42,299 bases of DNA from DATAXI01 sp036266845 (GCA_036266845.1 DATAXI010000026.1:1-42299), one strand, 5' to 3'; positions 15,602-25,110 are shown, numbered from the stretch's first letter. Notes: generated by a model not told the origin, from the sequence alone. Made by a program: numbers and translations.

Positions 15602-18600
15602 AACGGGCGTTTCTCACCATCCTCGCAATGAGCGCCACGGCGGCGGCGCACGCGGCGACGCTCCGCTGGCTCAACGGCGAGACGATGGCCGGCGACCTGG
15701 TCGCGGCAACCGGTACGACCGCCTCATGGCAATCGCCCTGTTTCGAGAGCCCGCTGGTTCTGAAATGGCAGGCCCTTCAGCGGATCGATTATCCCCTTGC
15801 GCAGACCGGGCAGGCCGCACAGACCGAGCCGTTCCATTTCTCGCTGCGCGATGGAAGCGCCTTTTACGGCGATATTGTTTCCATCACCGGCAGCAGCGTT
15901 TTCGTCCACGGCAGCCGGGTGGGCGATGTGGAGCTGAAGCGGTCGGAGGTGCTCGCCGCGCGCCGGGCCGGCGGCGGAGCGCTGGTCTGGGATGGCCCGT
16001 TCGGGACCGCGGGATGGAAGTCCGACGATGGAGAACTCCAGGGCGGGACCGAAACGGAAATCGGACCCGGCGGCTCGCTGGTGCTGCCCTATTTCAATCG
16101 CAAGTTCGATTATTCGCTACCGCTGCCGCTGCCGGATGCCGTGGATGTGGAGCTGCGCGTCCACTCGACGGAGCTTCCGGACTTCCGCTTCTTCATCGGG
16201 AATAAACCGATGCCCGCGATCCGAATCGAAACCTGGGACCATGACGTGGTCGCGGTGACCGGCAGCGATTTCCAACTGGTGCGGAAGATGGACGATAACG
16301 AGCGGTCGGTGGCGCTGCGGTTTACATGGGATTTCAAGACGCGGCATTGCGCGGTGTACACGCCGGGGGGGGATTTGCTCGCGCAGTGGGATGTGCCGGC
16401 AAGCACCCAGACCGGCGATTCCGGTTTTTTTCTCCGGAACAATGGACGCGATCTGACGCTCGACGTGCTGCGCATTCGCAAATACGACGGCGGGGCGATT
16501 GCGAAATATGACGCGACGCATCCGCGCCTGGAGATGGATGACGGCAGCGTGATCGATGGCGCGGTCGTTTCCGGCAGCGCAGGCGCCGTCCAGGCGTCCG
16601 GGACCTCCGTGGCTCTCAAGGATGTGGACGCGCTTGTTTTTTCCAACGACCAGCCGGAAGCAAAAACGCCGGGAGCGCGGCTGACCTTTGACGATGGAAC
16701 CTTGCTCCAGGGGAGCATCGTCGATGTGAAAGACAATGCGGCAACGCTGCAAACCAGCTTTTCGGCGGAGCCATTGACCGCGCGAATGGACGGGCTCCGG
16801 CAATTGCGGGTGACTTCCACGGATGCGCTCGATGAGCCGCCGCTGAGTCAACTGGACAAGCTGGTCTTCGAGGGGAAGACGCTGCATGGCCATTTCTCGA
16901 CCAGCGCCGGCGGGGATGGACCGCAATGGCTGCCGCTCGGAGCGGTCGCGCCGGCGGAGCCTGTGAAAACCGAGCCGTATGAAATTGTGCGCTATTTTCC
17001 CGATGACGCGCCGGAGCCCGCGCCGACCTCGCTCTTCTACATGCGCTCCGGGGATGTGCTGTCCGGTACATTGCGGGCGGTGGATCAAGCCGGAGTGGAG
17101 CTTGACCCGGGCATTACCGAGCATGGCCGGCTGCCGGTCTCGCAGGTGGAAGCGATTCAGTTCGACGCGCGAGGGAGGATGGATATGGACGGCTTCAACG
17201 ATCCCGCGTGGCGCATCGTCAGCGGCGATTTAAAGAAGGTGCAGCGCAGCGGCGATTCCATAACGCTGGGGCCCGGCGCATCCATCGGACATCCGGCGGC
17301 GATGCAGGCCAGCGATATCCGGTTTACGATGAACACGCAGACCTTTGCGGCGGTGGGGCTGAAGCTATTCTGCGCGGGCACCGATCCCGCCAAGGCCGAG
17401 ACGCTGCTGATTGCGACCACCGGCGGCCAGGTGATTTGCGGCATGGAAGGGGAGCAGGGGCAATTCGAGGAACCGCACCTGCAATTCAGCGTCAATTCCG
17501 ACCACGTGGACGTGCACCTTGGCATTTCCGCGGAGGGAGTGACGCTGTACCTCAATGGCACGCGGCTGGAGACGTTTGACGTGCAGCCGGAGTTGCGGCA
17601 TGGCTCCGGGCTGGTCATTAGCGCGGGAAGCGTGTGGGGCAACGCGGCGCGTTCCATCCAACTGAACAATTTTTCAATTACCTCCCAGCCCGGTTGCACC
17701 TGGTTGCCGGATGTCGCGCCGGACGTGCGGGAGGAGGCGCTCACAGTTCCGCGCTTCCGCCGGGAGGATCCTCCGCGGCACGCGCTGATCGCCGCGAATG
17801 GCGATGTATTGCGCGGCGAAGTGGAGGGCGTGACCGCCACGAATTTTGCGGTGCGCGCGGGGATGGATGAGCTGACCGTGCCGCGCGGGCGCGTCAAGGC
17901 GCTCATCTTTTTCCGCAAGCCTGTGGAACCCGCGCCGTCCGCGACACCCGGCGACGACGGCGCGAAGGGGCATTTGGGGGACCGCATCAACGGAATGGTC
18001 ATCTTCTCGAATTCCACCTTCGAGAACGCGATGCGTTATCTTGAGACCGAGGCGCCGGAGATCAAATTCAAGGCGCCAAAAGACGTGGGTAACCAGCGGG
18101 CCACGGTGCGCATGGGCATGGGTACAGTGGCTCAGGCGCTCGATCAACTGTGCCGCCAGTTCGGTTTCCAATATGAGGTGGATAATGACGGCGCAGTGGT
18201 GATCGAGCCCGCCACCGGCGATGGCGAAGTGAAGGGCGAAGGGATGACTGAAAAAGTGTATTGGCTGAAGCCCGGGGCGTTTCCCGGGAATGCGCCCGCG
18301 GACAAGACGCTGGCGGCGAAGGGAATCGATTTCCCTAAAGGCGCCTCTGCGGTATTGGACGGGGATGGGGAGGAGTTGACGGTGGAAAATACGCCGGACA
18401 ACCAGCAGAAAATCGCGCAGGTGCTGGCGGCGGATTTTGGGGGCGCGGAGTCGCCCGGCTATTGGCTGCTGCTGCGGAGCGGGGCGCGCCTCGCGATAGC
18501 GGCGGACCATTTCGACAAGGATGTGATCACCGGCCATAATCCGCTTTACGGGCGTTGCACCATTCCCGCTGCGGACGTGGTGGAAATCCGCTCGTGGCCG

Positions 18601-19134
18601 CTGGAGCCAAGCCCGGTGATGAAGACATTCGACGGCTGGAAGCTCACGTATGCGCCGGAGCCGGTGCTGCCGGCGGCGGGCGGAGACGATTCCGCAATGA
18701 CCGGGAAGCCGGCTCCTGGATTCAAGCTGAACCTGCTGTCCGGCGGCCAATTCGACCTTGCGCAGCAAAAGGGAAAGGTGGTGGTGCTCGATTTTTGGGC
18801 GACCTGGTGCGGACCATGCGTCAATTCGCTGCCGGGGTTGATCCAGGCCATGTCCGGATTTACGCCGGATCGCGTGAGCTTTGTCGCCGTCAACCAGGAT
18901 GAGCCCGCGGCGCACGTAAAGGAATTTGTCGAGGCTCGCGGGTGGAACGTGAATGTCGCGATGGACGAGGGGTCGCGCGTGGGACAGCAATACGGCGCGA
19001 GCGCGATTCCGCACACGGTGATCATCGGGCGGGACGGAAAGATCGCGTGGGTAAAAACCGGCAGCAGCCCAGGAGGCGAGGATGAGGCGGCGAAGGAGGT
19101 CAATCAATTGCTCGCCGCCCCCGCCGCGCAATGA
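15598..19134 (+). CDS. Multidomain periplasmic protein: beta-barrel repeats, STN-like domain, C-terminal thioredoxin
   Basis: The 1178-residue protein has a signal peptide (residues 1-20). I count seven related ~40-residue beta modules, each opening with a G-x3-4-G turn such as DGSxxxGxIV or NGDVLRGEV and closing with a hydrophobic V-x2-I/L strand: ~22-65, 80-122, 311-349, 361-405, 479-522, 729-772 and 957-1000. Two longer beta-sandwich-like segments (~130-295 and ~535-695) may be LamG/concanavalin-like. Residues ~795-945 resemble an STN/secretin N0-type fold (FENAMRYLETEAPEIKFK, later NTPDNQQKIAQVL). Residues ~1033-1175 are a TlpA-type thioredoxin domain with an intact CGPC at 1071-1074 and cis-proline in AIPHT. 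It overlaps both neighbours by 4 bp. Redox activity in the periplasm is likely; the rest is inferred. Confidence 0.88.
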   Translation: MKRAFLTILAMSATAAAHAATLRWLNGETMAGDLVAATGTTASWQSPCFESPLVLKWQALQRIDYPLAQTGQAAQTEPFHFSLRDGSAFYGDIVSITGSSVFVHGSRVGDVELKRSEVLAARRAGGGALVWDGPFGTAGWKSDDGELQGGTETEIGPGGSLVLPYFNRKFDYSLPLPLPDAVDVELRVHSTELPDFRFFIGNKPMPAIRIETWDHDVVAVTGSDFQLVRKMDDNERSVALRFTWDFKTRHCAVYTPGGDLLAQWDVPASTQTGDSGFFLRNNGRDLTLDVLRIRKYDGGAIAKYDATHPRLEMDDGSVIDGAVVSGSAGAVQASGTSVALKDVDALVFSNDQPEAKTPGARLTFDDGTLLQGSIVDVKDNAATLQTSFSAEPLTARMDGLRQLRVTSTDALDEPPLSQLDKLVFEGKTLHGHFSTSAGGDGPQWLPLGAVAPAEPVKTEPYEIVRYFPDDAPEPAPTSLFYMRSGDVLSGTLRAVDQAGVELDPGITEHGRLPVSQVEAIQFDARGRMDMDGFNDPAWRIVSGDLKKVQRSGDSITLGPGASIGHPAAMQASDIRFTMNTQTFAAVGLKLFCAGTDPAKAETLLIATTGGQVICGMEGEQGQFEEPHLQFSVNSDHVDVHLGISAEGVTLYLNGTRLETFDVQPELRHGSGLVISAGSVWGNAARSIQLNNFSITSQPGCTWLPDVAPDVREEALTVPRFRREDPPRHALIAANGDVLRGEVEGVTATNFAVRAGMDELTVPRGRVKALIFFRKPVEPAPSATPGDDGAKGHLGDRINGMVIFSNSTFENAMRYLETEAPEIKFKAPKDVGNQRATVRMGMGTVAQALDQLCRQFGFQYEVDNDGAVVIEPATGDGEVKGEGMTEKVYWLKPGAFPGNAPADKTLAAKGIDFPKGASAVLDGDGEELTVENTPDNQQKIAQVLAADFGGAESPGYWLLLRSGARLAIAADHFDKDVITGHNPLYGRCTIPAADVVEIRSWPLEPSPVMKTFDGWKLTYAPEPVLPAAGGDDSAMTGKPAPGFKLNLLSGGQFDLAQQKGKVVVLDFWATWCGPCVNSLPGLIQAMSGFTPDRVSFVAVNQDEPAAHVKEFVEARGWNVNVAMDEGSRVGQQYGASAIPHTVIIGRDGKIAWVKTGSSPGGEDEAAKEVNQLLAAPAAQ

Positions 19135-20801
19135 TCGAGCAACGTCGCCAGGATCCCTTCTGGAGGCACAGTTCCTCCGCGCCGGTGCGCTATGCGGTGG
19201 CCGTTGCCGCGGTGCTCGCGACGCTGCTGGTGACCGGGTGGCTGCGCGAGTTCTTTCAGGGAACGCCGAACGCGCTCTTTTTTTGCGCGATCATCCTGGC
19301 CGGATGGTTTGGCGGTTTCGGCCCGGGCATCCTGGCGACGATCCTATCGATCCTGGCCATCAAATATTATTTTACCGCGCCGGCCTTCACGCTGGATTTT
19401 GTGGTTTCCGAAGGACCGCGATTCATCCTGTTCATGATTTCCGGCACCATCATCAGTTGGCTGGGACATCGGCAGCGGCGCGACGAGGAGGCGCTGATGC
19501 GCGCCCGCGACGAGCTGGAGGACAAGGTGCGCGAGCGGACGGCGGAGTTGCAGCGGCTGAATCGCGCATGGCGGGTCCGCAGCGCATGCAACCGGGCGGT
19601 GAACCGGTGCTCCGAGGAGCGGGAGTTGCTGGAGGAAGTGTGCCGCGCGGTGGTGCAGGAGGGGGATTACCTGCTGGCCTGGGTCGGCTTTCCGCAAGCC
19701 GACGAGAAGAAATCGATCCTGCCGGTGGCGCGCTCGGGCAAGGCGGCGGGCTATGTGGATAACGTCGTTGGCACATGGGGCGAGGGGAAGCTGGGACTGG
19801 GACCGGCGGGCACGGCCATCCGCACCGGCAGACTGGTGACGTGCAACGAGATCGCCACCGATCCGCTCTTCGAGCCGTGGCTGGCGCGGGCCGAGGCGCA
19901 CGGCATCAAGTCCTCGGCGGCGCTGCCGCTGACGAGCGATGGGCAGACAATCGGGGGCCTCATGGTGTATTCCGACGAGGCGGCCTCGTTTGACGAAAAG
20001 GAAACCGATCTGCTGATGCAGGCGGCAAACGATCTGACGCACGGCCTTGCGCTATTGCGGAACCGGGAGGCGCTCAAGAGGACCGGGGAGGAGCTGGGCC
20101 GGGTCTCGCGCGTGACCACGATGGGGGAACTGACGGCCTCCATCGCGCATGAGGTAAACCAGCCGCTGGCCGCCGTGGTCACCAATGGCAATGCCTGCCT
20201 GCGCTGGCTCTCCGCCGATCCGCCCAATTTTGGCGAGGTGCGCGAAGGCCTGCAGCGCATCGTGCGCGACGGCAAGCGCGCCAGTGATGTCATCGCCCGC
20301 ATCCGCGCGGTATTGAACAAGAGCGAGCCGTTCGCGGACCGGCTTCAGATCAATGACATTATCCACGAGATCATTGTATTGACGCAGGTGGAGTCTGAGC
20401 GGCGCGGCGCGTCTCTGCGCACGGAGCTGACGGCAGGGCTCCCGCCGGTGACCGGCGACCGCGTGCAGTTGCAGCAGCTTTTGCTGAACCTTGTGATCAA
20501 CGCGCTGGACGCGATGGACGGCATCGCGGACAGGCCGCGCGTGGTGCGCATCCGCAGCAGCGAGGGGGCGGACCGCAAATCGGTCGTCGTCGCGGTGATG
20601 GATACCGGCGTTGGGATTACAGCGGAGCAGCGGGCGCGGCTATTCGACGCGTTTTACACCACCAAGGCGGGCGGGCTCGGCATGGGGCTTTCCATCAGCC
20701 GGTCGATTATCGAGAGCCATGGCGGCAGGCTCTGGGCGAGCTCGAACGACGGGCCGGGCGCGACCTTCCAGTTCAGCCTGCCGGCGCGGGAGGGCGCATG
20801 A
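19131..20801 (+). CDS. Membrane sensor histidine kinase (DUF4118-GAF-HisKA-HATPase)
   Basis: The 556-residue protein starts with a DUF4118 module like that of KdpD (three to four helices, ~18-115), then a coiled coil ending in KVRERTAELQRLNR, a GAF domain (~150-310), a HisKA region with the phospho-acceptor H340 in ASIAHEVNQPLAAVVTNG and a HATPase_c domain (N box LLLNLVINALDAMD, G1 MDTGVGI, G2 GLGMGLSISRSI). The H-box type is that of FixL/NodV-like kinases, which pair with FixJ/NodW regulators, as here. The start overlaps the stop of the thioredoxin gene by four bases, so the kinase is genetically tied to the MoxR operon; the stop overlaps the regulator in the same way. The signal sensed is unknown. 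Confidence 0.93.
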   Translation: MIEQRRQDPFWRHSSSAPVRYAVAVAAVLATLLVTGWLREFFQGTPNALFFCAIILAGWFGGFGPGILATILSILAIKYYFTAPAFTLDFVVSEGPRFILFMISGTIISWLGHRQRRDEEALMRARDELEDKVRERTAELQRLNRAWRVRSACNRAVNRCSEERELLEEVCRAVVQEGDYLLAWVGFPQADEKKSILPVARSGKAAGYVDNVVGTWGEGKLGLGPAGTAIRTGRLVTCNEIATDPLFEPWLARAEAHGIKSSAALPLTSDGQTIGGLMVYSDEAASFDEKETDLLMQAANDLTHGLALLRNREALKRTGEELGRVSRVTTMGELTASIAHEVNQPLAAVVTNGNACLRWLSADPPNFGEVREGLQRIVRDGKRASDVIARIRAVLNKSEPFADRLQINDIIHEIIVLTQVESERRGASLRTELTAGLPPVTGDRVQLQQLLLNLVINALDAMDGIADRPRVVRIRSSEGADRKSVVVAVMDTGVGITAEQRARLFDAFYTTKAGGLGMGLSISRSIIESHGGRLWASSNDGPGATFQFSLPAREGA

Positions 20802-21421
20802 AACCGCCGGTCGTTTACGTGGTTGAGGATGATGTATCGGTGCGGGAGGCGCTGAGCAGCCTGATTCGCTCCGTGGGCTTGCGCGTGGAAGTTTTCGCCT
20901 CAGCGCACGATTACCTTGCGGCAAAGGAGCCGGAGGGACCGGCTTGCCTGGTGCTGGATGTGCGGCTGCCGGGGCTGAACGGGATGGACTTGCAGCGGGA
21001 TCTTACGGCGGCGGGCAACCCGATTCCGATTATCTTCATCACCGGCCATGGCGATATCCCGATGAGTGTGCGCGCCATGAAAGCGGGGGCCGCGGAGTTT
21101 CTCACCAAGCCATTCCGCGACGAGGATCTGCTGGAGGCGATCCGCCTGGCGCTGGAGCGGGATGAGCGGGAATTCGCCGGGCGTGCGGAACAGCGGGCGC
21201 TGCGGCAGAGGTATGGATCGCTGACGCCGCGCGAGCGCGAAGTCATGACGCTGGTGGTGCGCGGCCTTCTGAACAAGCAGGTAGCCGGGGAACTGGGCAC
21301 GAGCGAGATCACCGTGAAGGTGCAGCGGGGGCATGTGATGAGGAAGATGGGGGCGGAATCACTGGCGGACCTCGTGAGGATGGCGCAGCGTCTGGATGTA
21401 GGGCCTAATACTAACGTATAA
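20798..21421 (+). CDS. FixJ/NarL-type response regulator
   Basis: The 207-residue protein has an N-terminal receiver domain with the acidic pair D11-D12 (VVEDDVSVRE), phospho-acceptor D54 in LVLDVRLPGLNG, and K104 in FLTKPF, followed by a LuxR-type helix-turn-helix at ~138-200 (LTPREREVMTLVVRGLLNKQ, then SEITVKVQRGHVMRKM). All phosphotransfer residues are present. It partners the histidine kinase whose stop it overlaps by four bases. No target site could be derived from the sequence; autoregulation of the ten-gene unit or control of the receiver/RND genes just downstream are both plausible inferences. Confidence 0.94.
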   Translation: MKPPVVYVVEDDVSVREALSSLIRSVGLRVEVFASAHDYLAAKEPEGPACLVLDVRLPGLNGMDLQRDLTAAGNPIPIIFITGHGDIPMSVRAMKAGAAEFLTKPFRDEDLLEAIRLALERDEREFAGRAEQRALRQRYGSLTPREREVMTLVVRGLLNKQVAGELGTSEITVKVQRGHVMRKMGAESLADLVRMAQRLDVGPNTNV

Positions 21422-21422
21422 T
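21393..21422 (+). promoter_or_regulatory. Candidate promoter for the receiver/RND genes
   Basis: A perfect TATAAT (21417-21422) overlaps the TAA stop of the FixJ-like regulator. TGGATG (21393-21398) lies 18 bp upstream as a weak -35 (three of six). The predicted start near 21429 leaves a ~28-nt leader before ATG 21457. The consensus -10 is rare in this GC-rich window, which strengthens the call. Confidence 0.45.
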
Positions 21423-21456
21423 AGTCGGCTCGGGGCGGGGGCGGTAATCTGGCACC

Positions 21457-21891
21457 ATGTCAAACCCGGGCGGCAACAACCAGTGTCTCATCTCCATCGT
21501 TGACGATGAAGCCTGCGTGCGCGAGTCGCTCAGCAGCCTGATGCGCTCGGTCGGTTACACCGTGGAGGTTTTCGATTCCGCGGAGAGTTTTCTCAGCCAG
21601 GGCAAGTGGGAGGGAACCTGCTGTCTCATCCTGGATCTGCGTCTGCCGGGGATGAGCGGGCTGGATCTGCAACGGAAGCTTTCCGAGGCGAGCCATCCGC
21701 CGATCGTTTTTATCTCCGGGCATGCCGCGGAGAAAGACGAGAGATGGGCCATGCAGAAAGGCGCCGTCGCCTTCCTGCGCAAGCCGTTTAGCGACGAGGC
21801 GCTGCTGGAGGCAGTGCGGGAATGCATCGCGCGCGGGCGGACGGAGACACCCATCCTGTTCAATTTCTTCAGTGAGGCGGCGCTTCAATAA
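21457..21891 (+). CDS. Stand-alone receiver domain response regulator
   Basis: The 144-residue protein is a single CheY-like receiver with acidic pair D16-D17 (SIVDDEACVRE), phospho-acceptor D60 in LILDLRLPGMSG, S87 at the conserved Thr/Ser position (VFISGHA) and K109 in FLRKPF. There is no output domain. Its wording is closest to FixJ-type receivers and to the neighbouring regulator at 20798, so it may be a duplicated, truncated paralogue. It could act as a phosphate sink or second acceptor for the kinase encoded upstream, or act by protein contact. Only 6 bp separate it from the RND permease gene, which suggests co-transcription from the TATAAT promoter at 21417. Confidence 0.9.
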   Translation: MSNPGGNNQCLISIVDDEACVRESLSSLMRSVGYTVEVFDSAESFLSQGKWEGTCCLILDLRLPGMSGLDLQRKLSEASHPPIVFISGHAAEKDERWAMQKGAVAFLRKPFSDEALLEAVRECIARGRTETPILFNFFSEAALQ

Positions 21892-21897
21892 CAGACC

Positions 21898-24800
21898 ATG
21901 TGGATTGTACAGCTCGCGCTTAGGCGCCCATACACTTTCATCGTCGCGGCCTTGCTGCTGCTGATTGTCAGCCCCGTGGTGATCCTGCGGACGCCGACGG
22001 ATATTTTCCCGAATATCAACATCCCGGTGGTCAGCATCGTGTGGCAATACACGGGGCTATCGGCGCATCAATTCGAGGGGAACATCACCTGGCCATACGA
22101 GCGGGTGCTCACCACCACAGTCAACGATATCGAGCACATCGAGAGCCAGACGATGAACGGCATCGCGGTCGTGAAAGTCTTCTTCCAGCCGAACGCGAAG
22201 CTCGAGACCGCGCTGGCGCAGGTGACGGCGATCTCGCAGACGGTGATCAAGGGGATGCCGCCCGGGGTGACGCCGCCGCTGGTCATCAGTTACAATGCCT
22301 CCAGCGTGCCGGTGCTGCAACTGGGCCTCAGCAGCGCAAAGCTCTCCGAGCAGCAGCTCAACGATATCGCGATGAATTTTGTGCGGCCGCAGCTTGCGAC
22401 CGTGCCGGGCGCGGCCATTCCGTGGCCGTACGGCGGAAAGATCCGCCAGATCATGGTGGATATCGATCCCATCAAGCTGAACGGCTACGGTCTCGCGCCC
22501 ACGGACATCGCAAATGCGATCAACGCGCAGAACCTGGTCCTGCCGAGCGGCACGGCCAAGATCGGCAGCCTGGAATACGACGTGGAGATGAATGGCACTC
22601 CGCCCGCGGTGGAAGAATTGAACAACCTGCCGATCAAGACCATCAACGGCACCGTGATTTACCTGCGGGACGTGGCGCACGTGCGCGACGGCTTCCAGGT
22701 GCAGACGAATATCGTGCGGCAGGATGGGCAGCGGGGCTCGCTGCTCTCCGCCTACAAGACGGGCAGCGCGTCCACGCTCGATATCGTGAGGCAGGTGCGC
22801 GCGGCGCTGCCGCGGATCGCCGCAAGCCTGCCGCCGGAGTTGCGCATTCAGCCGTTGTTCGACCAATCGCTCTTTGTGCGCGCGGCGGTGCAGGGCGTGA
22901 TCAAGGAAGCGGTGATCGCGGCCTGCCTGACGGCGGCAATGATCCTGCTTTTTCTGGGCAATTGGCGGCACACCGTGGTGATCGCCATTTCGATCCCGCT
23001 TTCCATCCTGAGCGCGATCATCATTCTGAGCGCGCTGGGCGAGACGATCAACATCATGACGCTGGGCGGCCTCGCGCTCGCGGTGGGCATCCTGGTGGAC
23101 GATGCGACCGTGACCATTGAGAACATCGACCGGAACCTGGAGGAGGGGAAGGAATTGCACCAGGGCATCCTGGACGGCGCGGCGCAGATCGCGACGCCGG
23201 CCTTCGTCTCAACGCTCTGCATCTGCATTGTGTTCGTGCCGATGTTCTTCCTGGCCGGCGTTGCGCGCTACCTCTTTGTGCCGCTGGCGGAGGCGGTGGT
23301 GTTTGCGATGCTCTCCTCCTATGTGCTCTCGCGCACGCTGGTGCCTACGCTGGTCATGTATTTTCTGCGCGGTCATCCGGAGTTGCAGGGGCATGGCCAC
23401 GGAGGCGAGCCGAAGAGCATTTTCGGCCGCATCCAGCGCGGATTTGAAAATGGATTCACGCGTTTCCGCGAGCGCTACACCGCCATGCTGGAGAGCTGCC
23501 TGCGGATGCGGTGGAAGTTCATCGGCATTTTCTTTGGCCTGTGCGCGGCCTCCATGCTGTTGCTGCTGCTGGTGGGCCAGGACTTTTTCCCGACAGTCGA
23601 TGCCGGCCAGTTTCGGCTGCACATGCGGGTGCGGACGGCGACGCGGATCGAGGAGACGGCACGAATCGCGGACCTGGTGGAAGCGAAAATTCGCAAGATG
23701 ATCCCGCCGGATCAGGTGACGAGCATCCTGGATAACATCGGGCTGCCGTACAGCGGCATCAATACTTCGTACAGCAACAACGGCACGATCGGCACTGCGG
23801 ATGCGGAGATTCTCGTGTCGCTGAACTCCCAGCATCACGGCCCGACCGCGAAGTATGTCTCCGAGCTGCGCGAAGAGCTGCCGCGGGAGTTTCCCGGCGT
23901 GGAGTTTTTCTTTCAACCGGCGGATATCGTGAGCCAGATCCTGAATTTCGGCCTCTCGGCGCCCATCGACGTGCAATTTGTAGGCAAGGACGTGCAGGGC
24001 AACCTGGCGGTGGCACAGCGCGTGGCAAACCAGATCAAGCAGGTTCCCGGCGCGGTGGATACGCACGTTTTCCAGCTTTTCAATCAACCGAAGCTGGAAT
24101 TGAACGTGGACCGGACGAAGGCGAGTGAGCTGGGCTACACTGAGCGCGACGTTGCCAACAGCCTCCTGGTGGCGCTGAGTTCCAGTTTCCAGGTTTCGCC
24201 CGCGTTCTGGTTCAACCAGCAAAACGGCGTGAACTACAACCTCGCCGTCCAGGCGCCGCAATACCGCATCAACAGCCTGCAGGATCTCTACGACCTGCCG
24301 GTGACCAGCGCCAGCGGCTCGTCGGGGCAGTTGCTCGTGAACCTCGCGAAACTGGATCGGACGACGGGACCGGCGGTGCTGACCCATTACAATGTGCAGC
24401 CGGTGATCGATGTTTACGCGAGCGTGCAGGGCCGCGACCTGGGGAGCGTGGCGGCGCAGGTGCGGAAGATCGTGGACAATGCGCAAAAGGATTTGCCGCG
24501 CGGCAGCTTTACGACCATCCGCGGGCAGGTGCAGACGATGCACTCCTCGTTTGTGGGATTGGGTGCGGGCCTCGTGTTCGCGGTGGTGCTGGTGTACCTG
24601 CTGATCGTCGTGAATTTCCAATCGTGGGTGGATCCGTTCATCATCATCACGGCGCTGCCGGGAGCGCTGGCGGGCATTGCGTGGATGCTCTTCCTCACGG
24701 GCACCACGCTGAGCGTGCCGGCATTGATGGGCGCGATCATGTGCATCGGCGTGGCCACGGCCAATTCCATCCTGGTGGTAACCTTTGCGCGCGAGCAACT

Positions 24801-25101
24801 GGCGGTGCACCGCGACGCCTTTCAGGCCGCGCTGGAAGCGGGCCGGACGCGGCTGCGCCCCGTCATCATGACGGCGCTGGCGATGATCATCGGCATGGTG
24901 CCGATGAGCCTGGGCCTGGGCGAAGGCGGCGAACAGAACGCGCCGCTTGGCCGCGCGGTGATCGGCGGATTGATCATTGCCACCGTGGCGACGCTTTTCT
25001 TTGTGCCCACGGTCTTTGCCGCCATCCGCGGCCGCCGCCGTGCGCATGCGGACGAGCCCGATTTTGACACCGAACCGGAAGAAGAACTGGCGGCTGTCTG
25101 A
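21898..25101 (+). CDS. RND efflux transporter permease (AcrB/HAE-like)
   Basis: The 1067-residue length and twofold layout (TM1 near residues 10-30, large periplasmic loop, TM2-6, second half repeating this) match inner-membrane RND pumps, which export drugs or metabolites using the proton gradient. The proton-relay pair is present as D401-D402 (GILVDDATVTIEN), matching D407-D408 of AcrB. The TM10 stretch reads GVATANSILVVTFARE, so the position of AcrB K940 appears to be Ala955; this variant is typical of a known non-AcrB branch of the superfamily, from memory. The adaptor gene follows 9 bp downstream, inverse to the usual adaptor-permease order, and no TolC-type gene lies in the window. Substrate unknown. 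Confidence 0.95.
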   Translation: MWIVQLALRRPYTFIVAALLLLIVSPVVILRTPTDIFPNINIPVVSIVWQYTGLSAHQFEGNITWPYERVLTTTVNDIEHIESQTMNGIAVVKVFFQPNAKLETALAQVTAISQTVIKGMPPGVTPPLVISYNASSVPVLQLGLSSAKLSEQQLNDIAMNFVRPQLATVPGAAIPWPYGGKIRQIMVDIDPIKLNGYGLAPTDIANAINAQNLVLPSGTAKIGSLEYDVEMNGTPPAVEELNNLPIKTINGTVIYLRDVAHVRDGFQVQTNIVRQDGQRGSLLSAYKTGSASTLDIVRQVRAALPRIAASLPPELRIQPLFDQSLFVRAAVQGVIKEAVIAACLTAAMILLFLGNWRHTVVIAISIPLSILSAIIILSALGETINIMTLGGLALAVGILVDDATVTIENIDRNLEEGKELHQGILDGAAQIATPAFVSTLCICIVFVPMFFLAGVARYLFVPLAEAVVFAMLSSYVLSRTLVPTLVMYFLRGHPELQGHGHGGEPKSIFGRIQRGFENGFTRFRERYTAMLESCLRMRWKFIGIFFGLCAASMLLLLLVGQDFFPTVDAGQFRLHMRVRTATRIEETARIADLVEAKIRKMIPPDQVTSILDNIGLPYSGINTSYSNNGTIGTADAEILVSLNSQHHGPTAKYVSELREELPREFPGVEFFFQPADIVSQILNFGLSAPIDVQFVGKDVQGNLAVAQRVANQIKQVPGAVDTHVFQLFNQPKLELNVDRTKASELGYTERDVANSLLVALSSSFQVSPAFWFNQQNGVNYNLAVQAPQYRINSLQDLYDLPVTSASGSSGQLLVNLAKLDRTTGPAVLTHYNVQPVIDVYASVQGRDLGSVAAQVRKIVDNAQKDLPRGSFTTIRGQVQTMHSSFVGLGAGLVFAVVLVYLLIVVNFQSWVDPFIIITALPGALAGIAWMLFLTGTTLSVPALMGAIMCIGVATANSILVVTFAREQLAVHRDAFQAALEAGRTRLRPVIMTALAMIIGMVPMSLGLGEGGEQNAPLGRAVIGGLIIATVATLFFVPTVFAAIRGRRRAHADEPDFDTEPEEELAAV

Positions 25102-25110
25102 CGAAAATTT

